64,000 nt of DNA from Mongoliitalea daihaiensis (GTDB lineage: Bacteria > Bacteroidota > Bacteroidia > Cytophagales > Cyclobacteriaceae): NCBI RefSeq assembly GCF_021596945.1, contig NZ_CP063779.1, positions 4,624,001 through 4,688,000 on the forward strand. The letters are read 5' to 3'. The notes below the pieces were generated by a model. The model ran no database searches. It was not told the origin of the DNA and was given only the letters and a program-made list of their open reading frames with translations. Positions 24,130 to 32,314 of the stretch are shown here, piece by piece. Position numbers and translations under genes: made by a program. The stretch's first letter is position 1; each line of letters opens with the position of its first letter.

Positions 24130-26208
24130 ATGCGATGTAGCTGTCTATTCACATGCTTTTTAGCCTTATCCATTTTCCTTTTTTCCTGTACTAATTCAGA
24201 AAAGCAACAACTTTCCATGCAATCGCCTGATGGCAAAATCAGGCTTATATTGGATGTAAGCACAGGTAAACCAACGTATACTATTGACTTCAATAAGATA
24301 GCCATACTTAATAAAAGTGAATTGGGTATACGCTTCCAAGATTTTGAAATCGGAAAAAATGCAACAATCAGCTCCATTAAAGAAACGGAAATTGAAAGAA
24401 CTTGGAAACCACTATGGGGAGAAAAGGCAGAATTCCTGGATCATCACAAAGGCTACATAGTATCTTTGGAAGAAGAAGGACTGCAATACGAATTGGAGTT
24501 CAGGCTCTTCAACGATGGGTTAGGATTCCGATACCATATTCCTGCACAGGATGGATTACCTGACAGTCTATTGATCATGGATGAAAAAACTGCTTTTAAT
24601 CTTTCCGATGACTTTACTGCATGGTGGATTGAGGGCAATTATGATACTTATGAGTTATTATACACCAAAAGTCCCGTCAGTAAAATCGGAGAAATCAAAA
24701 ATGACTTCAATACACACACCCACTCTACCGGTGGTTTTCCTCAAAATTCTGCACATACACCACTGACGATGCAAGCTGGAGAAAATATCTTCCTAAGCAT
24801 ACATGAAGCTGCATTGGTCGACTATGCAGGTATGACCTTGCTTAGAGAAGATGGACACAAACTCAAAGCCAACTTGGTACCTTGGCCCGACGGAGTTAAG
24901 GTTAGGACTACTGCCCCCTTGACCACCCCTTGGCGAACAATTCAATTGAGTGTAAAAGCGGGAGATTTAGTCACTTCGCCTTTGATTTTAAACCTCAATG
25001 AAGAAAATAAGCTAGAACGTACAGATTATATCGAACCCATGAAATATGTAGGTATTTGGTGGAGTATGCATTTGGGAATAGAAACTTGGGGCAAGGAAGG
25101 TGGTAGACACGGAGCAACGACAGAAAACACCAAGCGATACATAGATTTTGCTGCCGCTAATAATATCAGAGGAGTTTTAGTCGAAGGTTGGAATACAGGA
25201 TGGGAAAGTTGGTATTCAGATGATAATTTTGATTTTCAAACAGCCTACGACGATTTTGATCTGAAAGCAGTCACTGATTATGCACGTGAAAAGGGGGTGG
25301 AAATTATTGGTCATCATGAAACTGGTGGGCAAGTACTCTCCTATGAAGCCAATTTAGAAGCCGCCTTGGATTTATACGAGCAACATGGAGTCAAGGCTAT
25401 CAAAACAGGCTATGCAGGCACCATGCGTCCAGAAGGACACTTCCATCAAGGACAATTTATGGTGATGCATCATCAAAAAGTGGTGGATGAAGCTGCCAAA
25501 AGAGGAATCATGGTTAATATCCATGAACCGATCAAAGACACAGGACTCCGAAGAACTTATCCTAATCTCATGACAAGGGAAGGGGTGAGAGGTATGGAAT
25601 GGAACGCCTGGTCAAGAGGAAATCCTCCTAATCATACACCTACCTTGGTCTTCACCCGTATGCTTTCAGGCCCACTTGATTATACTCCTGGGATTTTTGA
25701 TCTAACATTCGAGAATTTTGCCGACCAAATGACCCTTTGGAATGAATTGGACGGACTGGAAACCAAAGGCCGAATGCACAGCACTTTAGCCAGACAACTG
25801 GCTCATTATGTTATCCTCTTTAGTCCAATGCAAATGGCTGCTGACATGATAGAAAACTATGAAGGACATCCTGCATTTGAGTTTATCCGACAGGTACCCG
25901 TAGACTGGGATGACACCAAGGTTTTGGATGCCAGTATCGGTGAATTCGTAGTGATGGCACGACAAAAAGAAGAGGATTGGTTTGTGGGGGGTATAACCGA
26001 TGAACAAGAAAGAAACATTACCGTCAAGCTCGATTTCCTTGATTCAGGTGATTACGAAGCTATTGTATATGCTGATGCTGAAGATACGGACTATCAAATA
26101 AATCCAGGAGCATATTTGATTACCACTTATCAAGTATCCAGCTCAGGAACATTAGACCTTCCAATGAAAGCAGCTGGTGGGTTTGCTATCCATTTTAAAA
26201 GAAAGTAA
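24130..26208 (+). CDS. Glycoside hydrolase family 97 lipoprotein (alpha-glucosidase-like)
   Basis: A 692-residue GH97 enzyme. The N-terminus is a lipoprotein signal with lipobox LFSC (Cys near residue 19), so it is membrane-anchored in the periplasm or at the surface. A beta-sandwich N-domain (SPDGKIRLILDVSTGKPTY) is followed by the TIM barrel (KYVGIWWSMHLGIETWGK, GVLVEGWNTGWESW) and a C-terminal beta domain. The barrel motif reads AIKTGYAG, with glycine where retaining alpha-galactosidase-type members carry the nucleophilic Asp (KVDF). NIHEPIKDTG and REGVRGMEWN supply the glutamates used by inverting SusB-type enzymes. It therefore likely inverts alpha-glucosides. It stands alone, without susC/D genes nearby. 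Confidence 0.9.
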   Translation: MRCSCLFTCFLALSIFLFSCTNSEKQQLSMQSPDGKIRLILDVSTGKPTYTIDFNKIAILNKSELGIRFQDFEIGKNATISSIKETEIERTWKPLWGEKAEFLDHHKGYIVSLEEEGLQYELEFRLFNDGLGFRYHIPAQDGLPDSLLIMDEKTAFNLSDDFTAWWIEGNYDTYELLYTKSPVSKIGEIKNDFNTHTHSTGGFPQNSAHTPLTMQAGENIFLSIHEAALVDYAGMTLLREDGHKLKANLVPWPDGVKVRTTAPLTTPWRTIQLSVKAGDLVTSPLILNLNEENKLERTDYIEPMKYVGIWWSMHLGIETWGKEGGRHGATTENTKRYIDFAAANNIRGVLVEGWNTGWESWYSDDNFDFQTAYDDFDLKAVTDYAREKGVEIIGHHETGGQVLSYEANLEAALDLYEQHGVKAIKTGYAGTMRPEGHFHQGQFMVMHHQKVVDEAAKRGIMVNIHEPIKDTGLRRTYPNLMTREGVRGMEWNAWSRGNPPNHTPTLVFTRMLSGPLDYTPGIFDLTFENFADQMTLWNELDGLETKGRMHSTLARQLAHYVILFSPMQMAADMIENYEGHPAFEFIRQVPVDWDDTKVLDASIGEFVVMARQKEEDWFVGGITDEQERNITVKLDFLDSGDYEAIVYADAEDTDYQINPGAYLITTYQVSSSGTLDLPMKAAGGFAIHFKRK

Positions 26209-26223
26209 TCATCATACAAAACA

Positions 26224-26250
26224 AAAAAACCTCCATTAGGGAGGTTTTTT
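26224..26250. terminator. Bidirectional intrinsic terminator
   Basis: The inverted repeat AAAAAACCTCC-ATTAG-GGAGGTTTTTT starts 15 bases after the GH97 stop codon. It can end GH97 transcription on the plus strand and the tRNA cluster transcript on the minus strand. A near copy occurs at 27617-27645 as part of the segmental duplication. Confidence 0.8.
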
Positions 26251-26254
26251 AAGT

Positions 26255-26614
26255 GTGATCCCGCTGGGGCTTCCCGACACGAACTTGCTGCGCTACGTTC
26301 TATCGGGATAAACTTCTCGCCCTATGCGATGAATCTTTAAACCAGTGATCCCGCTGGGGCTTCCCGACACGAACTTGCTGCGCTGCATTCTATCGGGATA
26401 AACTTCTCGCCCTATGCGATGAATCTTTAAACCAGTGATCCCGCTGGGGCTTCCCGACACGAACTTGCTGCGCTGCATTCTATCGGGATAAACTTCTCGC
26501 CCTATGCGATGAATCTTTAAACCAGTGATCCCGCTGGGGCTTCCCGACACGAACTTGCTGCGCTGCGTTCTATCGGGATAAACTTCTCGCCCTATGCGAT
26601 GAATCTTTAAACCA
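26255..26614 (-). repeat. Array A: four 90-bp units carrying the tRNA-Lys 3' end
   Basis: Four head-to-tail units of exactly 90 bases (starts about 26255, 26345, 26435 and 26525), differing at only a few positions (tacgttc, tgcattc, tgcgttc). Read on the minus strand, each unit ends in the last 15 or so bases of tRNA-Lys (CCCCAGCGGGATC), followed by a unique stretch (GGTTTAAAGATTCATCGCA) and an imperfect hairpin from CCCGA to TCGGG with an inner GAAC/GTTC pair. The array lies between tRNA-Lys 1 and the terminator. It also makes spurious repetitive open frames. Confidence 0.85.
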
Positions 26615-26615
26615 G

Positions 26616-26688
26616 TGATCCCGCTGGGGCTCGAACCCAGGACCCTAACATTAAAAGTGTTATGCTCTACCAACTGAGCTACGGAATC
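26616..26688 (-). tRNA. tRNA-Lys (anticodon UUU), copy 1
   Basis: Read on the minus strand, this 73-nt gene folds as a cloverleaf: acceptor GATTCCG/CGGGATC, D-arm GTAGCTCAGTTGGTAGAGC, anticodon stem TAACA/TGTTA with loop CTTTTAA (anticodon TTT), and T-arm loop GGTTCGAGCC. The discriminator is A and CCA is not encoded. The copies at 27650 and 28462 are nearly identical (one D-loop base differs: AGTTGG against AGCTGG). Confidence 0.93.
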
Positions 26689-26707
26689 GGTACTAGTATT
26701 AATAAAT

Positions 26708-26730
26708 AGAGCATCCTCAGCGGATGCTCT
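26708..26730 (-). other. Hairpin between tRNA-Arg and tRNA-Lys (copy 1)
   Basis: A perfect 9-bp stem AGAGCATCC-TCAGC-GGATGCTCT lies in the spacer between the two tRNA genes and is repeated at 27742-27764. It has no U-run, so it is more likely a processing or attenuator structure in the tRNA precursor than a terminator. Confidence 0.55.
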
Positions 26731-26733
26731 GAG

Positions 26734-26807
26734 TGATCCTGTCAGGAATCGAACCTGAAACCTACTGCTTAGAAGGCAGTTGCTCTATCCAATTGAGCTA
26801 CAGGACC
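26734..26807 (-). tRNA. tRNA-Arg (anticodon UCU), copy 1
   Basis: A 74-nt cloverleaf on the minus strand: acceptor GGTCCTG/CAGGATC, D-arm GTAGCTCAATTGGATAGAGC, anticodon stem ACTGC/GCAGT with loop CTTCTAA (anticodon TCT), and T-loop GGTTCGATTCC. The discriminator is A and CCA is not encoded. It is identical by eye to the copy at 27768-27841. Its 5' half is the source of the adjacent 79-bp units. Confidence 0.93.
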
Positions 26808-26965
26808 ATTATTTCAATATTTGTGAACTCAAACCAGAAACCTTCCCGATAGATCGGGATGCTCTATCCAATTGAACTACAGGACCATTATTTCAATATT
26901 TGTGAACTCAATCTAGAAACCTTCACGATAGATCTGAATGCTCTATACAACTGAGCTACAGGACC
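26808..26965 (-). repeat. Array B1: two 79-bp units carrying the tRNA-Arg 5' half
   Basis: Two tandem units of 79 bases. On the minus strand each begins with the first 27 or so bases of tRNA-Arg (GGTCCTGTAGCTCA and so on to GAGCAT), then switches to a palindrome (CCCGATAGATCGGG at 26845-26858; decayed in the second unit) and the tail AAGGTTTCTGGTTTGAGTTC. They lack anticodon and T-arm, so they are not functional tRNAs. Confidence 0.85.
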
Positions 26966-26982
26966 GTTATTTAATTAAGTGG

Positions 26983-27056
26983 TCGGGGTGGCAGGATTCG
27001 AACCTACGACCTCCACATCCCAAATGTGGCGCGATACCGGGCTACGCTACACCCCG
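26983..27056 (-). tRNA. tRNA-Pro (anticodon UGG), copy 1
   Basis: A 74-nt cloverleaf on the minus strand: acceptor CGGGGTG/CACCCCG, anticodon stem CCACA/TGTGG with loop TTTGGGA (anticodon TGG), and T-loop GGTTCGAATCC. Unlike the Lys and Arg genes, CCA is encoded directly after the discriminator (26982-26980). It is identical by eye to the copy at 28254-28327. Confidence 0.93.
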
Positions 27057-27099
27057 AACTTTAATTCATCAATACGATAGTATTGAAAGCAATAAATGA

Positions 27100-27369
27100 T
27101 AGATTCCGCTGGGGCTTCCCGACACGAACTTGCTGCGCTGCGTTCTATCGGGATAAACTTCTCGCCCTGTGCGATGAATCTTTAAACCAGTGATCCCGCT
27201 GGGGCTTCCCGACACGAACTTGCTGCGCTGCATTCTATCGGGATAAACTTCTCGCCCTATGCGATGAATCTTTAAACCAGTGATCCCGCTGGGGCTTCCC
27301 GACACGAACTTGCTGCGCTGCGCTCTATCGGGATAAACTTCTCGCCCTATGCGATGAATCTTTAAACCA
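27100..27369 (-). repeat. Array A2: three 90-bp units carrying the tRNA-Lys 3' end
   Basis: Three units of the same 90-bp repeat as at 26255-26614 (starts about 27100, 27190 and 27280), with small differences (tgcgttc, tgcattc, tgcgctc; cctgtgcg against cctatgcg). They lie between tRNA-Pro copy 1 and the disrupted tRNA-Lys. The first unit is altered at its outer edge (agattccgct instead of gtgatcccgct). Confidence 0.85.
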
Positions 27370-27370
27370 T

Positions 27371-27454
27371 TGATCCCGCTGGGGCTCGAACCCAGGACCC
27401 TAACATTAAAAGTGTTATGCTCTACCATCCCGATAGCTATCGGGATACGGAATC
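27371..27454 (-). pseudogene. Disrupted tRNA-Lys with a 20-bp palindrome in place of its D-arm
   Basis: The acceptor, anticodon (CTTTTAA loop) and T-arm match the intact tRNA-Lys copies, but the D-arm segment is replaced by ATCCCGATAGCTATCGGGAT (27427-27446), a perfect 20-base palindrome. The gene grows from 73 to 84 nt and loses the D-loop GG and conserved pairs, so a functional tRNA is unlikely. The palindrome belongs to the CCCGA...TCGGG class seen in the 79- and 90-bp units. Confidence 0.8.
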
Positions 27455-27499
27455 GGTACTAGTATTAATAAATACAACATCCTTTGCGGATGCTCTAAG

Positions 27500-27587
27500 T
27501 GATCCTCTCAGGAATCGAATACCGAAAATCGCCACAGGCACTGAAACCTTCCCGACTAGTCGGGATGATCTATACAGTTGAGCAAAC
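27500..27587 (-). pseudogene. Decayed tRNA-Arg remnant
   Basis: In the segmental duplicate this is the place where tRNA-Arg should be. The 3' end (gatcctctcaggaatcga) and fragments of the 5' half (gatctatacagttgagc) remain. The middle is replaced by unrelated sequence and a perfect palindrome TCCCGACTAGTCGGGA (27550-27565). No cloverleaf can form. Confidence 0.65.
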
Positions 27588-27616
27588 CATATACAATTCC
27601 CAAAACCTTACAAAAC

Positions 27617-27645
27617 AAAAAAACCTCCAAAAAGGAGGTTTTTTT
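27617..27645. terminator. Intrinsic terminator directly after tRNA-Lys copy 2
   Basis: AAAAAAACCTCC-AAAAA-GGAGGTTTTTTT forms a perfect 12-bp inverted repeat. On the minus strand it follows the tRNA-Lys end by only 4 bases. It is a diverged copy of the terminator at 26224-26250, including the flanking acaaaacaaaa, and so marks the end of the duplicated unit. Confidence 0.8.
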
Positions 27646-27649
27646 AAAG

Positions 27650-27722
27650 TGATCCCGCTGGGGCTCGAACCCAGGACCCTAACATTAAAAGTGTTATGCT
27701 CTACCAGCTGAGCTACGGAATC
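27650..27722 (-). tRNA. tRNA-Lys (anticodon UUU), copy 2
   Basis: An intact 73-nt tRNA-Lys with the same arms as copy 1 and D-arm GTAGCTCAGCTGGTAGAGC, whose G-C change keeps the fold. CCA is not encoded. It lies at the end of the second segment, immediately before the terminator and without any 90-bp unit in between. Confidence 0.93.
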
Positions 27723-27741
27723 GGTACTAGTATTAATAAAT

Positions 27742-27764
27742 AGAGCATCCTCAGCGGATGCTCT
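27742..27764 (-). other. Hairpin between tRNA-Arg and tRNA-Lys (copy 2)
   Basis: The same 9-bp stem as at 26708-26730 (AGAGCATCC-TCAGC-GGATGCTCT), conserved base for base in the duplicate. Its preservation while neighbouring repeats vary hints at a role in precursor processing. A third, decayed form lies near 27476-27495. Confidence 0.5.
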
Positions 27765-27767
27765 GAG

Positions 27768-27841
27768 TGATCCTGTCAGGAATCGAACCTGAAACCTACT
27801 GCTTAGAAGGCAGTTGCTCTATCCAATTGAGCTACAGGACC
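27768..27841 (-). tRNA. tRNA-Arg (anticodon UCU), copy 2
   Basis: A 74-nt gene, identical by eye to copy 1, with a complete cloverleaf and anticodon TCT. It is followed on its 5' side by five 79-bp units derived from its own 5' half. Confidence 0.93.
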
Positions 27842-28236
27842 ATTATTTCAATATTTGTGAACTCAAACCAGAAACCTTCCCGATAGATCGGGATGCTCTA
27901 TCCAATTGAGCTACAGGACCATTATTTCAATATTTGTGAACTCAATCTAGAAACCTTCCCGATAGATCGGGATGCTCTGTCCAATTGAGCTACAGGACCA
28001 TTATTTCAATATTTGTGAACTCAAACCAGAAACCTTCCCGATAGATCGGTATGCTCTGTCCAATTGAGCTACAGGACCATTATTTCAATATTTGTGAACT
28101 CAAACCAGAAACCTCCCCGATAGATCGGGATGCTCTATCCAATTGAGCTACAGGACCATCATTTCAATATTTGTGAACTCAAACCAGAAGCCTTCCCGAT
28201 AGATCGGAATGCTCTATACAACTGAGCTACAGGACC
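27842..28236 (-). repeat. Array B2: five 79-bp units carrying the tRNA-Arg 5' half
   Basis: Five tandem 79-base units; the caggacc landmarks fall at 27914, 27993, 28072, 28151 and 28230. Each has the tRNA-Arg 5' half, the CCCGATAGATCGGG palindrome (intact or with one change) and the common tail. The same array has two units in the other segment. That difference of three units (237 bases) explains why the tRNA-Pro offset between segments is 1271 and not 1034 bases. Confidence 0.87.
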
Positions 28237-28253
28237 GTTATTTAATTAAGTGG

Positions 28254-28327
28254 TCGGGGTGGCAGGATTCGAACCTACGACCTCCACATCCCAAATGTGG
28301 CGCGATACCGGGCTACGCTACACCCCG
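28254..28327 (-). tRNA. tRNA-Pro (anticodon UGG), copy 2
   Basis: A 74-nt gene identical by eye to copy 1, anticodon TGG, with CCA encoded after the discriminator. The upstream flank (aactttaattcatcaatacgatag) is also shared with copy 1. Confidence 0.93.
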
Positions 28328-28371
28328 AACTTTAATTCATCAATACGATAGTATTGAAGGCAATAAACTAG

Positions 28372-28461
28372 AGACCTCGCTGGGGCTTCCCGACACGAAC
28401 TTGCTGCGCTGCATTCTATCGGGATAAACTTCTCGCCCTATGCGATGAATCTTTAAACCAG
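28372..28461 (-). repeat. Single 90-bp unit carrying the tRNA-Lys 3' end
   Basis: One copy of the 90-bp unit of arrays A and A2, between tRNA-Lys copy 3 and tRNA-Pro copy 2. Its outer edge is changed (gagacctcgctgg). Across the three sites the unit number is four, three and one. Confidence 0.8.
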
Positions 28462-28534
28462 TGATCCCGCTGGGGCTCGAACCCAGGACCCTAACATTAA
28501 AAGTGTTATGCTCTACCAGCTGAGCTACGGAATC
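28462..28534 (-). tRNA. tRNA-Lys (anticodon UUU), copy 3
   Basis: An intact 73-nt tRNA-Lys, same sequence as copy 2. It is the promoter-proximal gene of the minus-strand tRNA cluster; the region 28535-28647 between it and the divergent gene at 28648 should hold the cluster promoter. Confidence 0.93.
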
Positions 28535-28647
28535 GGATGTCAATATGCGCCTCAGACGTTTTAGAGACATTTTTTAACAAACTTTGATTTGTTTTTTGTC
28601 AAATCATTGTCGTAATTGGACTGCAAAAATAAGCGCTCGAATTTAAA

Positions 28648-29376
28648 ATGCAAAACATCCAACCAAACTTTCTGACAAAATTTATAATTATTTCATTGGG
28701 CTTTATACAAACCTTTAATTGTCAGGCTGATAAATTTTCGCTTCAAAACGCAGATTCTTTGTTTGCAGGTAATAATTATCAAGAAGCCCTTGCTATCTAC
28801 GAACATTTACTTGTCGAAGAAGAAATCTACTCTCCTGCCATGCTTTTAAAAATGGCATTTGTAGCAGAAGGTATGGGAGATTTCTCTAAAGCTTCCTATT
28901 ACTTAGCTAAGTTTTATGATATCAATCCAAACCCTAGAGTCATCACCAAAATCAAATCTCTGACCGAACAATCCGAACTTTACGGGTATGAGCTCTCCGA
29001 TTGGGATCAATTTTTTGGATTTCTAACTGACTTAAGGGTAGAATTAACGGCTTTTTTTGCTTTTTTGCTGGTCGTTTCATTGACGTTATTGGTAGTGTTC
29101 CGGGAAAAAGCTATCAAACCGAAATATTACATTCCTTCTTTTGGTTTAATTTTTCTGATATTCCTCTGCAATAATTTCCTTTACCAGCCTCGCACGGGCA
29201 TCATCACAGGAAGTCCCACACTGATCATGGATAAACCTACTGGGGCAGGAAAAGTGCTTTCTGTAGTCGATCCAGGGCATAGAGTTATCATCCAATCCTC
29301 CAAAGACATCTGGCATGAAGTAAAGTGGAAAAATAAAAACGCTTATATCAAAAAAGATCACATAACCAGATTATAG
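28648..29376 (+). CDS. TPR and SH3-like membrane protein (BatE-like)
   Basis: A 242-residue protein. An N-terminal hydrophobic segment (residues 10-25) is followed by TPR-like helices (LQNADSLFAGNNYQEALAIY, MLLKMAFVAEGMGDFSKASY), two membrane helices (about 131-152 and 162-178), and a C-terminal SH3-like domain (KVLSVVDPGHRVIIQSS, then WHEVKWKNKNAYIKKDHI). The order matches BatE-like proteins of the Bacteroidota Bat aerotolerance operon, but no bat genes are adjacent. It overlaps the convergent metallopeptidase gene by six bases. Function uncertain. Confidence 0.78.
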   Translation: MQNIQPNFLTKFIIISLGFIQTFNCQADKFSLQNADSLFAGNNYQEALAIYEHLLVEEEIYSPAMLLKMAFVAEGMGDFSKASYYLAKFYDINPNPRVITKIKSLTEQSELYGYELSDWDQFFGFLTDLRVELTAFFAFLLVVSLTLLVVFREKAIKPKYYIPSFGLIFLIFLCNNFLYQPRTGIITGSPTLIMDKPTGAGKVLSVVDPGHRVIIQSSKDIWHEVKWKNKNAYIKKDHITRL

Positions 29377-30027
29377 GGATCCTTGATCTAAGGCACCCAT
29401 CAACGCTGAAATTGTTTCAGGTGACATGTACAAAGCACGTATCTTGTTTTTGTAGGTATCAGTGAATTTATCATGATCCAAAATGTATTGTTTATGAAAA
29501 AGTATTTGTGGTCCTAATCCATAAGCAATGGCATAACTATCTGCAACCAGTTCAGCTTCAATGTATCTCTTTTTGGAAAGTGTATATCCTATACCAAATC
29601 CTATCATATTCAAGGAACTCCTATTCAGATAATCCATCACATGACCCAATTCATGCCCAATCCAACCTACCAATGCTTCTTGGGGCACTTGTTCAATAGG
29701 CATTTTATAGTCATCAAAAACCAAGGTTTCAGTGATCTTAATTCTATACCTACGTTCATTTTTTCGGTCAACAATCAAGGAAAGTATGTTGGGCTGAGCT
29801 TGCATCACCGCACCTTTGATATTTTTTATCAACTGAAAATCAATTTTCACATCTTCCAACTCAGGAAAATGTGAAAAAGCTTCCAAAATCGATTTTTCTA
29901 GCTTCTGCGGATAGGTGATATTCTTATAACTGACGATGGAATCTTCAATGGGGGCTTGATATATATTTCCTTCTTTCTCAGGCGTAAATGTAGTCCACAA
30001 AAAGAAAACCAATAGAGATTGTAACAT
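29371..30027 (-). CDS. Exported HExxH zinc metallopeptidase-like protein
   Basis: A 218-residue protein with a short N-terminal hydrophobic segment (MLQSLLVFFLWTTF), probably a signal peptide. The zinc motif is WIGHELGHVMDYL (HELGH, near residue 124), and a downstream EAELVADSYAIAYGLG supplies the third ligand in the ExxxD style of gluzincins such as M48. It is small for M48 and lacks extra membrane helices. It may act on cell-envelope proteins. It stands between gapA and the BatE-like gene. Confidence 0.75.
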   Translation of the reverse strand: MLQSLLVFFLWTTFTPEKEGNIYQAPIEDSIVSYKNITYPQKLEKSILEAFSHFPELEDVKIDFQLIKNIKGAVMQAQPNILSLIVDRKNERRYRIKITETLVFDDYKMPIEQVPQEALVGWIGHELGHVMDYLNRSSLNMIGFGIGYTLSKKRYIEAELVADSYAIAYGLGPQILFHKQYILDHDKFTDTYKNKIRALYMSPETISALMGALDQGSL

Positions 30028-30110
30028 AATGGATGATTAATACTTTTTTTCAGTATACGAAAAAAGCCGAAAAAAGCCAAAAAAAACTCCAAAATGAACC
30101 CCTTAAATTA

Positions 30111-30140
30111 AAAAAGGAGGCCAAATGGCCTCCTCCTTTT
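30111..30140 (-). terminator. Intrinsic terminator of gapA
   Basis: The stem GGAGGCC-AAAT-GGCCTCC (30116-30133) with an A-run on the low side gives, on the minus strand, a hairpin followed by TTTTT. It lies 15 bases after the gapA stop codon. Confidence 0.8.
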
Positions 30141-30154
30141 GTATATAACAAATA

Positions 30155-31189
<1,035 letters not shown>

Positions 31190-31423
31190 TTAATTTTTAA
31201 AATTTGATAATCAGTAAGCCTTATTTGGCTTGGTTAAAGAAATTTCACAGCACTAAAATACCCAAAAAAAATCAGTCCCCCAAACATAATAAACTTTTGA
31301 AAATGAACATTTTAAAGTGGACACAACTTACAATCGATTGCGGGTTAACTAATGAGAAAACAATTATTTGATTATCAGTAGGATAATTTTTTATGTATTT
31401 TAAGCAAAAATCTAAATAATCCA

Positions 31424-32299
31424 ATGTTTGTTGACGCAATTCAAAAAGTTTCAGGCTTTACCCGTGCCATTCATACCATCAGTAGATCGTATCTGTCAAA
31501 TCAGGTCATCCCAGGTGCTGCCACTTTATTTTTCGTAAATGAATTAGGCGTTGCCGTCACCTGCAAACATGTCATTCAATGGCTTACCCAAGGCCAAACC
31601 GTTCAATCTCGCTACCAAGAATTCTCTGCTAAGAAAACCCAAGTGCGCCATCCGAAAAAAATCAAAGAGTTAGAGCTTGCATACGGCTACAAAGAACACA
31701 GCCTCATCCAAATGAAAACTACTTTTGTGGATTGTGTAGACCGTATGTCTGGATTTACATGGCACCTACACCCTACCTATGATTTAGCAATTTTAAAATT
31801 CAATGATATCGGACGTTCCCTCTACCATGGTCATGCTATTTTCGGAAAAAGTAGTCAAGCAATCAACCAAGGAAGTTATTTGTGTAGACTGGGCTTCCCG
31901 TTTCCTGAATTTAGTAACTACACCTATTCGGAAGCACATGATGATATCTTATGGACTGCAGAAGGAGTAAAAGCATCTCCTCGATTTCCTATTGAAGGTA
32001 TGTTGACACGATTTGTAGCAGATTCCAACGGTGTTAAGTATGGTATAGAAATGAGTACTCCCGGGCTGAGAGGACAAAGTGGCGGTCCATTATTTGATGC
32101 AAATGGTCATATTTATGGTATGCAAAGTAGAACTAAACACCTCCATTTGGGCTTCGATATTGAAGAAAAACAAATTCGAAGCAATGGGAAGCTAAAAAAT
32201 GTAAGCGACTATTCCTTTATTCACTTAGGAGAATGCATTCACTTGGACATCATCAAAGACTTCCTAAGGACCCATCAAATCAAGTTCTATGAGGAGTGA
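31424..32299 (+). CDS. Trypsin-like serine protease without signal peptide
   Basis: A 291-residue protein with a chymotrypsin-fold triad in order: His in VAVTCKHVIQWL, Asp in TYDLAILKF, and Ser in LRGQSGGPLFDANG. There is no signal peptide, membrane helix or PDZ domain, so unlike DegP/HtrA it is predicted to stay in the cytoplasm. The insert between His and Asp is charged (KKTQVRHPKKIKELE). No gene partner is evident: gapA is divergent and icd converges. A regulatory protease of unknown target is the best description. Confidence 0.78.
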   Translation: MFVDAIQKVSGFTRAIHTISRSYLSNQVIPGAATLFFVNELGVAVTCKHVIQWLTQGQTVQSRYQEFSAKKTQVRHPKKIKELELAYGYKEHSLIQMKTTFVDCVDRMSGFTWHLHPTYDLAILKFNDIGRSLYHGHAIFGKSSQAINQGSYLCRLGFPFPEFSNYTYSEAHDDILWTAEGVKASPRFPIEGMLTRFVADSNGVKYGIEMSTPGLRGQSGGPLFDANGHIYGMQSRTKHLHLGFDIEEKQIRSNGKLKNVSDYSFIHLGECIHLDIIKDFLRTHQIKFYEE

Positions 32300-32314
32300 A
32301 ATACCTATTCAAAA

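Noticed and set aside
26293-26673. Open frame on the minus strand encoding repeated SPSGITGLKIHRIGREVYPD units (also at 27069-27428 and 28340-28570)
   Set aside because: It is a product of the 90-bp repeats reading through tRNA-Lys; the period of 90 is divisible by three, which keeps the frame open. It overlaps tRNA genes and has no plausible start signal.
27499-27711. Short open frame crossing the tRNA-Arg remnant, the terminator and tRNA-Lys copy 2
   Set aside because: It overlaps RNA genes and a terminator and its product is not protein-like.
26255-28236. CRISPR array
   Set aside because: The repeated units are contiguous 79- or 90-bp tandem copies derived from tRNA pieces, with no short repeat alternating with variable spacers, and no cas gene is present.
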